From Chitinophaga rhizosphaerae (GTDB lineage: Bacteria > Bacteroidota > Bacteroidia > Chitinophagales > Chitinophagaceae), in NCBI RefSeq assembly GCF_003958645.1, contig NZ_RXLO01000003.1:783715-847714 (forward strand): a stretch of 64,000 nt of DNA, written 5' to 3'. Shown here piece after piece: positions 55,903-64,000 of the stretch; positions within the stretch are counted from its first letter, which is position 1; each line of letters begins with the position of its first letter. A program made the translations under genes and the position numbers. The notes beneath the pieces were generated by a model. The model was not told where the DNA came from and ran no database searches. It saw nothing but the letters and a program-made list of their open reading frames with translations.

Positions 55903-56466
55903 ATGCATGAAATAGAACCCTTTTATAACTGGCGACACCTGTATACAGCCGAGGAAGACGAGCTGTCGCCGTTCTATGGCCGCGAATACAGCGAATTCGA
56001 ATTTACCAATACGGTTTATAACTATTACGTCCACCCGCAATGGGACGATTTCGGCGCGCCCAACCTGTACATGAAGCTCCTGTTCGCCGACTACCAGTTC
56101 AACTATGCCATCATCGAGCTGATCGGGGAGTGGAACGATGCGGTGGAGAACAACATCATGACGCTCAAGCGCGATGTGATCGACCTGCTCATTTCACATG
56201 GTATCAATAAATTCATACTGATCGGTGAAAACGTCCTCAATTTCTATTCTTCCGACGATTGTTATTATGAAGAGTGGTGGGATGATATCCGGGACGACGG
56301 GGGATGGGTGGTGCTGCTGAACCTGCCGCAACAGACGCGGGAGGAGTTCGAGAGCGCCCGGCTGGAGCATTACGTCCACCTGCTGGACGAGCCGAAATGG
56401 CGAACCTTTCTGCCGCAGCACTTGTTTAATCTCGTGGACAACTGGGTGATGAAGCGGCTGGAATAA
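55903..56466 (+). CDS. Conserved-looking acidic protein of unknown function
   Basis: 187 residues, no signal peptide or membrane segment. The sequence is rich in aromatic and acidic residues (EYSEFEFTNTVYNYYVHPQW, SSDDCYYEEWWDDI). One hydrophobic strand, INKFILIGENVLNFY, and the mix of helix and strand suggest a globular alpha/beta protein. No motif I can assign. It follows murQ by 21 bases on the same strand and may belong to the kinase-murQ operon. Confidence 0.7.
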   Translation: MHEIEPFYNWRHLYTAEEDELSPFYGREYSEFEFTNTVYNYYVHPQWDDFGAPNLYMKLLFADYQFNYAIIELIGEWNDAVENNIMTLKRDVIDLLISHGINKFILIGENVLNFYSSDDCYYEEWWDDIRDDGGWVVLLNLPQQTREEFESARLEHYVHLLDEPKWRTFLPQHLFNLVDNWVMKRLE

Positions 56467-56488
56467 GCATTTTTCGTGACATTTATCA

Positions 56489-56519
56489 TTTGGTTTTAAT
56501 TTTTCATGTTATAAATTTG
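56489..56519 (+). promoter_or_regulatory. Promoter of the sdhCAB operon
   Basis: TTTG (56489-56492), 19 bases, TAAATTTG (56512-56519): exact Bacteroidota sigma-A consensus. sdhC starts 51 bases downstream. Confidence 0.85.
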
Positions 56520-56570
56520 CCCGACATTTCACTTATTTATTCATACTAAAGGAAGCTTAGAACGTATCTT

Positions 56571-57254
56571 ATGAAATGGTCGCAATTCTTTTCAACCTCC
56601 ATCGGTAAGAAACTGCTGGTAGGCGCCACCGGCTTTTTTCTGTGCACATTTTTGATCGTGCACCTGGCTGGCAACTTCTCGCTGATGAAAGACGATGGTG
56701 GTCAGGCCTTTAATCTGTATGCGGATTTCATGGGGCATAATCTCCTGATCCAGGCGCTGGCCTGGGGGCTGAAAGCGGTGATTGTTATCCACGCTTTCCT
56801 CGCCATCCAGCTCACCATCCGTAACCAGAAAGCCCGGCCGGTGAAGTATGCCGTTAAGCCCGGCAACAAAACTTCGTCCTGGTTCAGCCGCCAGATGGCG
56901 ATCATGGGCAGCATCCTCCTCATCTTTATCGTTATCCACCTCGCCAATTTCTGGTGGAAGATGCACTATGGCGGCATCCCTACGAGCGTTTACGATGGCA
57001 AAAAAGTAGGTGATCTTTACACGGTAGTTTGGAAAGCATTCGGGAAAGTGGAGCTGGTAGCACTGTACGTTGTGGGTATGATCGCCCTGGCGTTCCACCT
57101 GGTGCACGGTTTCAAAAGCTCGATGCAGACATTCGGATTCAACCACCCGAAGTACAACGGCATGATCAATTTCATCGGCCTTTGGATCTTCGGCATCCTG
57201 ATCCCCGCACTTTTCGCGCTGATCCCCGTGTACATTTACTTTAACAAAATCTGA
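56571..57254 (+). CDS. sdhC: Succinate dehydrogenase/fumarate reductase cytochrome b subunit
   Basis: Membrane anchor of respiratory complex II. 227 residues with five hydrophobic segments; LLVGATGFFLCTFLIVHLAGNF, ALAWGLKAVIVIHAFLAIQL, ILLIFIVIHLANFWW and ALYVVGMIALAFHLVHGF each hold a His of the kind that ligates the two hemes in the one-subunit (type B) anchors. It carries quinone reduction coupled to FAD/Fe-S subunits. Followed 15 bases later by sdhA. Confidence 0.93.
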   Translation: MKWSQFFSTSIGKKLLVGATGFFLCTFLIVHLAGNFSLMKDDGGQAFNLYADFMGHNLLIQALAWGLKAVIVIHAFLAIQLTIRNQKARPVKYAVKPGNKTSSWFSRQMAIMGSILLIFIVIHLANFWWKMHYGGIPTSVYDGKKVGDLYTVVWKAFGKVELVALYVVGMIALAFHLVHGFKSSMQTFGFNHPKYNGMINFIGLWIFGILIPALFALIPVYIYFNKI

Positions 57255-57269
57255 TAAAGCAAGGATATT

Positions 57270-59243
<1,974 letters not shown>

Positions 59244-59272
59244 GTTTGATAAGGGATATAAAACTGTAAATT

Positions 59273-60016
59273 ATGAAGCTCACATTAAAAGTTTGGCGCC
59301 AGAAAAATGTCCAGGACAAAGGCCGCTTCGAAAACTACGAAGTGTCGGACGTTTCGAAAGACATGTCGTTCCTGGAACTGTTCGACGTCCTCAATGAGCG
59401 TTTGATAAACGAAGGAAAAGAACCGATCGCATTCGATCATGACTGCCGCGAAGGCATCTGTGGCGCATGCTCCATGTATATCAACGGCCGTGCGCACGGT
59501 CCGTGGGAACAAACCACCACCTGCCAGTTGCACATGCGTGCCTACAACGATGGAGACACCATCGTGGTGGAACCCTGGCGCGCTGCGGCTTTCCCCGTGA
59601 TCAAAGACCTGACGGTAGACCGCTCCGCGTTCGACCGTATCATCCAGGCCGGCGGTTACATTTCCGTGAACACCGGTAACGCGGTAGACGCCAATGCCAT
59701 CCCCATCGAGAAGCACGACGCCGACATGGCGTTCGCTGCAGCTGCCTGTATCGGATGCGGCGCCTGCGTAGCGGCCTGCAAGAACTCCTCCGCGATGCTC
59801 TTCACCTCCGCCAAGGTTTCCCAGCTGGCATTGCTGCCGCAGGGCCACCCCGAGCGTACTTCCCGCGCGGAAGACATGGTGATGCAGATGGACAAGGAAG
59901 GGTTCGGTTCCTGCACCAACACCGGCGCCTGCGAAGCCGAGTGCCCCAAAGGCATCTCGATCAGCAACATCGCCCGGATGAACCGCGAGTTTTTCAGCGC
60001 AGGGTTCACCTCCTGA
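59273..60016 (+). CDS. sdhB: Succinate dehydrogenase/fumarate reductase iron-sulfur subunit
   Basis: Carries electrons from FAD to the heme subunit. 247 residues. The N-terminal ferredoxin part has the 2Fe-2S cysteines in [19 protein letters not shown] plus a later Cys in TTTCQL; the C-terminal part has the 4Fe-4S and 3Fe-4S motifs [11 protein letters not shown] and [15 protein letters not shown]. Follows sdhA by 29 bases and ends the operon, with a terminator after it. Confidence 0.95.
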   Translation: MKLTLKVWRQKNVQDKGRFENYEVSDVSKDMSFLELFDVLNERLINEGKEPIAFDHDCREGICGACSMYINGRAHGPWEQTTTCQLHMRAYNDGDTIVVEPWRAAAFPVIKDLTVDRSAFDRIIQAGGYISVNTGNAVDANAIPIEKHDADMAFAAAACIGCGACVAACKNSSAMLFTSAKVSQLALLPQGHPERTSRAEDMVMQMDKEGFGSCTNTGACEAECPKGISISNIARMNREFFSAGFTS

Positions 60017-60049
60017 TCAGACAGGTAACACTGACTATAAGGCAATTGC

Positions 60050-60087
60050 AAAAGCCGGCCCGGATGAAACGTCCCGGGCCGGCTTTT
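60050..60087 (+). terminator. Terminator after sdhB
   Basis: Stem AAAAGCCGGCCCGG / CCGGGCCGGCTTTT (60050-60063 and 60074-60087). Both strands show tails. It lies 34 bases past the sdhB stop. Confidence 0.85.
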
Positions 60088-60222
60088 CACTTTGGGAAAA
60101 TCCGTCGCCGCTCAGCAAATGTATCGTCCACTGATCCCTGTATTTGGCCGGAGATGCAGTATGGGCGCGTTTTAGCAGGTGTTTAGCCTTGTTTTTCCTG
60201 CGTCGCTTTCCTATCTTGGGGA

Positions 60223-61611
60223 ATGGCAAATAATTCCCGTCGCAAATTCATCCGCGACCTTGGCAGCACCGCCGCCCTCATCGGCGCGGCTCCCCTCGCG
60301 GGCCTCGCAGCAGAACCCGGCCGCAGGGTACTCCTTCATCCCGAAAAGCGCGTGAGCGCCAACGACAAAATACGGATCGCCGGCATCGGCATGGGCATCA
60401 TGGGTTTCGGAGACGTTTCCTGCGCCCTGAAAGTTCCCGGAGTGGAACTGGTAGCCGTGGCCGATCTGTATGATGGTCACCTCGACAAAGCGAAATCCGT
60501 TTACGGCAATCATCTCTACACCACCCGCGATTACCGCGAAATCCTCGAAAGAAAAGACGTTGACGCAGTGATCATCGCCACGCCCGACCATTGGCACGAT
60601 ACCCAAAGCATCGCCGCACTGGAGAAAGGCAAAGCCGTGTATTGCGAAAAGCCCATGACGCAGCAGATCGAAGAAGGGCATAAAGTGATCGCCACCCAGC
60701 AGCGCACCAAAGGCATCCTCCAGGTAGGCAGCCAGCGCGTGAGCAGCGTAGCCATGGCAGAAGCAAGGCGCAGATACCAGGCGGGCGACATCGGCCGGCT
60801 GAACCTCGTGGAAGCCAAGATCGACCGGCATTCCGCCCTCGGCGCATGGCAATATTCCATCCCGACGGACGCATCGCCCAAAACGATCGACTGGGATACG
60901 TTCCTGAAAGACACCGCCAAAATGCCCTTCGACCCGGTGCGCTTCTTCCGCTGGAGGAATTACCAGGCCTATGGCACCGGCGTTCCCGGCGATCTGTTCG
61001 TGCACCTCATCACCGGCCTGCACTTCATCACCGGCTCCAAAGGCCCCAACCGCATCTTCGCAAGCGGCAACCTCGTGCAATGGCAAGACGGCCGCGATGT
61101 GCCAGACCTCATGGTAGCCATTTTCGAATATCCTGAAACCCCCGAGCACCCGGCTTTCCAGATGCAGCTGCGCGTGAACTTCGCAGACGGCGGCGGCGGC
61201 GGGGAATACACCCGCCTCATCGGCACCGAAGGCGTCATGGAAATGGGCTGGAACGATTTCACCATCAAACAGCACAGGCTCCCCAAAGCCCCCGGATACG
61301 GCGGTTGGGACACGTACAACACCTTCACGCAAAGCGAACAGGAAGCCTTCGTGAAAAATTATATGTCCAAATACAGCGAGGCAGACCGCGCGCAGGCGAA
61401 ATCGGAAGAGATCAAATACCACTCCCCGGCGGGGTACGACGATCGCCTCGATCACTTCACCAACTTCTTCGAATCCATCCGCAACGGTAAACCCATGGTG
61501 GAAGACGCCACCTTCGGCCTCCGCGCCGCAGGCCCCGCCCTGGCGGTGAATGAAAGCTATTTCAAGAAGAAACTGATCCAGTGGGATCCGGAAAAGATGA
61601 AAATCAAATAA
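60223..61611 (+). CDS. Tat-exported Gfo/Idh/MocA-family oxidoreductase
   Basis: 462 residues. Tat signal NSRRKFIRDLGSTAALIGA at the start. NAD(P)-binding domain with IRIAGIGMGIMGFGDVSCAL (50-69) and the family EKP motif in VYCEKPMTQ (Glu142-Lys143-Pro144). The second domain contains RHSALGAWQYSIP and FRWRNYQAYGTG. Members act on sugars, inositols or sugar acids in the periplasm; substrate here unknown. It differs clearly from the GH109-like protein at 27.9 kb, which lacks EKP. A TATCTTGG box lies at 60212-60219, just before the ATG. Confidence 0.87.
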   Translation: MANNSRRKFIRDLGSTAALIGAAPLAGLAAEPGRRVLLHPEKRVSANDKIRIAGIGMGIMGFGDVSCALKVPGVELVAVADLYDGHLDKAKSVYGNHLYTTRDYREILERKDVDAVIIATPDHWHDTQSIAALEKGKAVYCEKPMTQQIEEGHKVIATQQRTKGILQVGSQRVSSVAMAEARRRYQAGDIGRLNLVEAKIDRHSALGAWQYSIPTDASPKTIDWDTFLKDTAKMPFDPVRFFRWRNYQAYGTGVPGDLFVHLITGLHFITGSKGPNRIFASGNLVQWQDGRDVPDLMVAIFEYPETPEHPAFQMQLRVNFADGGGGGEYTRLIGTEGVMEMGWNDFTIKQHRLPKAPGYGGWDTYNTFTQSEQEAFVKNYMSKYSEADRAQAKSEEIKYHSPAGYDDRLDHFTNFFESIRNGKPMVEDATFGLRAAGPALAVNESYFKKKLIQWDPEKMKIK

Positions 61612-61687
61612 TTGCAGAATCGGGGCCCATGCGGCCCCGGTTTTATTTCGGGGTTTTCCTTATATTCAATCATTCTAAACCACTCAT

Positions 61688-63811
61688 ATGCGACTCCAGC
61701 CCCTTACCGTTTGTGCAGCCCTCGTGTTGTCGGCCTGCGCGCAAAAAGAAAAAAAGATGGAAAAAGTGAATGTGCCGCCGCCCGTCGCGGAAAAGATAGA
61801 TCATAAAATGTCTATCCACGGAGACACCCGGAACGATGAATATTATTGGCTCAACGAGCGCGACAATCCGAAGGTAATCGCCTATCTCGAAGCAGAAAAT
61901 AAATATACCGACACGATGCTGTCGCCCGTGCGCACCCTCCGCGAACAGCTTTTCAACGAATTGAAAGGCCGCATCAAGGAGAAAGATGAATCCGCACCCA
62001 TCCTCGAAAACGGTTACGTGTATTACACCCGTTACGAAGAAGGCAAGGAATACCCGCTGTATTGCCGTAAAAAGGGCGAAACGTCCGCGCCGGAGGAACT
62101 GTACCTCGATGTGAACGACCTGGCCAAAGGGCACGCCTATTACCAGGTAGGCAGCGCTGATATCAGTCCGGACAATAAATTGCTCGTCTATGCGCAAGAT
62201 ACCGTGAGCCGCCGGTTGTACAATCTCCGTATCAAAAACCTGGAAACAGGGGAACTTTATCCCGAAGTCATACCCAACGCCGACCCGGGCATCGCCTGGG
62301 CGAAGGATAACAAGACCTTTTTCTACGGAACGAAAAACCCGCAAACCCTCCGCGTCGAGAAAATTTACCGGCACGTACTGGGTACCGACCCCGCGAAAGA
62401 TGTTATGATCTTCCACGAAGCCGACGAAACTTTCAACACCTGGGTAGGGCGCACCCGCTCGCGCGATTACATCACCATCAGCAGCGAAAGCACCCTTTCC
62501 TCCGAAACCCGCATCCTCGAGGCGTCTAAGCCAGACGGCGCTTTTCGGGTATTTCAGCCCCGGCAGAAAGACATGCTCTACAACATCGATCACCGCGGCG
62601 ATAAATTCTATGTCGAAACGAACCTCGACGCCAAAAACTTCCGGCTCATGGAAACGCCCGTCGGCAAAACAACGATGGACAACTGGAAAGAAGTGGTCCC
62701 GCACCGGCCAGACGTGCTGCTGCAGGGCTTTACGCTCTTCAATAATTTCCTTGTGCTGAGCGAGCGCAAGGACGGTCTTTCCCAGGTACGCATCATCCCC
62801 GAGAACGGGCAGGAACATTACCTCGATTTCGGCGAACCCGCCTACGTGGCCTACGTGATCGCCAACCCCGAGCTGGACACCAAAGTGCTGCGCTATAGCT
62901 ATACCTCGCTCACCACGCCCAATTCCGTGTACGAATACAACATGGAAACGAAGGAAAAAACACTCCGCAAACAACAGGAAGTGATCGGTGGATACGATCC
63001 GAAAAACTATGTGACGGAACGCGTCTTCGCTACGGCTACCGACGGTACGAAAGTACCCATCTCACTCGTGTACAAAAAAGGGTTCGAGAAGAACGGCAAA
63101 CATCCGCTTTTACTCTATGGATACGGCTCTTACGGCAACACCATGGAACCTAACTTCAACAGCAACCGCATCAGTTTGCTGGACCGCGGTTTCTGCTATG
63201 CCATCGCGCATATCCGCGGCGGACAGGAGCTGGGCCGGCATTGGTATGACGACGGGAAGATGTTCAAAAAGAAAAACACTTTCACCGACTTTATCGACTG
63301 TGCCGATTTCCTCGTGGAAAATAAATTTACCGATTCCGCGCATCTCTTTGCCATGGGCGGTTCTGCAGGTGGATTGCTGATGGGCGCCGTCGTGAATATG
63401 CGGCCGGAGCTCTGGAAGGGCGTGATCGCCGCCGTACCTTTCGTGGACGTGGTGACCACCATGCTGGATGAAAGTATTCCGCTGACGACCGGTGAGTTCG
63501 ACGAATGGGGGAACCCCAAAAACAAGGATTCCTATTTCTACATGAAATCCTACTCGCCCTACGATAACGTGGAAGCGAAAGTATATCCCAATATGCTGGT
63601 AACCACCGGTCTGCACGATTCGCAGGTGCAATATTTCGAGCCGGCGAAATGGGTGGCCCGCCTCCGCGCCATGAAGAAGGGAGACAATCTCCTGCTCCTC
63701 GAAACCAATATGGAAGCCGGCCATGGCGGTGCCAGCGGACGTTTCAAGGCGCTGAAAGACGTGGCGCTCCAATATGCGTTCATGTTCTACCTGCTGGATA
63801 TCGACAAATAG
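61688..63811 (+). CDS. Oligopeptidase B-like prolyl oligopeptidase (S9A), lipoprotein
   Basis: Cleaves peptides after basic (or proline) residues. 707 residues. Signal with lipobox LSAC-A (Cys17), so anchored in the envelope rather than cytoplasmic like E. coli PtrB. An N-terminal seven-bladed propeller (about 80-415) is followed by the hydrolase domain with HPLLLYGYGSYG, IAHIRGGQELGRHWYDDGK, the nucleophile Ser559 in GGSAGGLLM, and the Asp and His in TGLHDSQVQYF and NMEAGHGG. A strong terminator follows. Confidence 0.92.
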   Translation: MRLQPLTVCAALVLSACAQKEKKMEKVNVPPPVAEKIDHKMSIHGDTRNDEYYWLNERDNPKVIAYLEAENKYTDTMLSPVRTLREQLFNELKGRIKEKDESAPILENGYVYYTRYEEGKEYPLYCRKKGETSAPEELYLDVNDLAKGHAYYQVGSADISPDNKLLVYAQDTVSRRLYNLRIKNLETGELYPEVIPNADPGIAWAKDNKTFFYGTKNPQTLRVEKIYRHVLGTDPAKDVMIFHEADETFNTWVGRTRSRDYITISSESTLSSETRILEASKPDGAFRVFQPRQKDMLYNIDHRGDKFYVETNLDAKNFRLMETPVGKTTMDNWKEVVPHRPDVLLQGFTLFNNFLVLSERKDGLSQVRIIPENGQEHYLDFGEPAYVAYVIANPELDTKVLRYSYTSLTTPNSVYEYNMETKEKTLRKQQEVIGGYDPKNYVTERVFATATDGTKVPISLVYKKGFEKNGKHPLLLYGYGSYGNTMEPNFNSNRISLLDRGFCYAIAHIRGGQELGRHWYDDGKMFKKKNTFTDFIDCADFLVENKFTDSAHLFAMGGSAGGLLMGAVVNMRPELWKGVIAAVPFVDVVTTMLDESIPLTTGEFDEWGNPKNKDSYFYMKSYSPYDNVEAKVYPNMLVTTGLHDSQVQYFEPAKWVARLRAMKKGDNLLLLETNMEAGHGGASGRFKALKDVALQYAFMFYLLDIDK

Positions 63812-63834
63812 ATTTACGCCCGCTGCAAATAAGG

Positions 63835-63868
63835 AAGGGCCGCATCTTTGAGGTGCGGCCCTTTTGTT
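63835..63868 (+). terminator. Terminator after the oligopeptidase gene
   Basis: Stem AAGGGCCGCA / TGCGGCCCTT (63835-63844 and 63854-63863), loop TCTTTGAGG, then TTTG. About 24 bases past the stop, and just before an insertion sequence end. Confidence 0.8.
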
Positions 63869-63873
63869 TACCC

Positions 63874-64000
63874 TGACCCGTCCTGAAATAGGTTGACACA
63901 AATTTTCTCACAATGAGGAGATATCAATCACAGGGCGATGTCCGCCGTACGCAGAAGGATTATACGATGTCCTTTAAAATGCAGGTAGTAATGGAAATTG
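63874..64000 (+). mobile_element. Left end of an insertion sequence (IS3-type, partial)
   Basis: From 63874 the sequence TGACCCGTCCTGAAATAGGT (continuing TTGACACA) resembles terminal inverted repeats of IS3-family elements in Bacteroidota, which begin with TG and contain a CCTGAAATAGGTTGAC-like part. A transposase-like frame starts 39 bases further on. The right end, target duplication and the rest of the gene are outside the window. Family assignment is inference. Confidence 0.6.
63913..64000 (+). CDS. Transposase N-terminus, probable IS3-type OrfA (partial)
   Basis: 29 codons are in the window: MRRYQSQGDVRRTQKDYTM followed by SFKMQVVMEI. The pattern of a basic start, then a K-D-Y-x-x-S-F-K-x-x-V-V-x-E-I stretch, is how helix-turn-helix OrfA proteins of IS3-type elements begin. 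The gene runs off the right edge, so nothing else can be said. Confidence 0.6.
   Translation, partial: MRRYQSQGDVRRTQKDYTMSFKMQVVMEI

Overview
The window looks like a chromosomal segment of a GC-rich member of the Bacteroidota, most likely of the Chitinophagaceae (Chitinophaga-like). Reasons: a SusC/SusD pair, several promoters of the Bacteroidota type (TTTG, about 19 bases, TAnnTTTG), a Bacteroidota-style arginine operon with an N-acyl-ornithine carbamoyltransferase, a NagB fused to a PIG-L-like deacetylase domain, and a succinate dehydrogenase of the C-A-B order with a one-piece membrane anchor. The genus is an inference; no rRNA gene is present.

Layout. 1-5 kb: housekeeping genes (end of an SDR-like gene, murB, a YpdA-type reductase, a glutamine amidotransferase, a GNAT enzyme, rmuC). 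5-7 kb: nagB-like fusion gene. 7-32 kb: a glycoprotein and glycan degradation island, mostly on the minus strand: GH20 hexosaminidase, GH92 mannosidase, a secreted endonuclease/phosphatase-like protein, a secreted phosphodiesterase, cutC, glycosylasparaginase, ROK kinase, two divergent FucP/NagP-like MFS sugar transporters, galK, SusD and SusC, a GH109-like protein and a GH29 fucosidase. Together they could strip mannose, GlcNAc, GalNAc and fucose from N- or O-glycoproteins, cut the GlcNAc-Asn link, import the sugars and phosphorylate them. Two decayed gene remnants lie in this island. Two LacI-type palindromes (13.64 kb and 20.19 kb) suggest shared control of the mannosidase and the transporters.

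31.6-41 kb: an arginine operon, acyltransferase-argG-argC-argD-argF'-argB-argE-GNAT-argH, with tight 1-base overlaps in its middle and a promoter with a long leader. 41-45.3 kb: small membrane protein, AraC-type regulator, and a TonB-dependent receptor under a TPP riboswitch, so a thiamine uptake gene. 45.4-47.8 kb: ssb, a 50-base tandem repeat array (8 copies), an orphan YgiT-type zinc-finger gene, and two identical initiator tRNA-Met genes each with its own promoter and terminator.

47.9-56.5 kb: era and der, two paralogous mini-lipoproteins and a coiled-coil exported protein, two of these three genes behind sigma-54-like promoters; small membrane proteins; a CtpA-type protease; a BadF-type amino-sugar kinase with murQ (MurNAc salvage). 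56.5-60 kb: sdhCAB. 60-64 kb: a Tat-exported Gfo/Idh/MocA oxidoreductase, an oligopeptidase B-like lipoprotein and, at the right edge, the left end of an insertion sequence with the start of its transposase gene.
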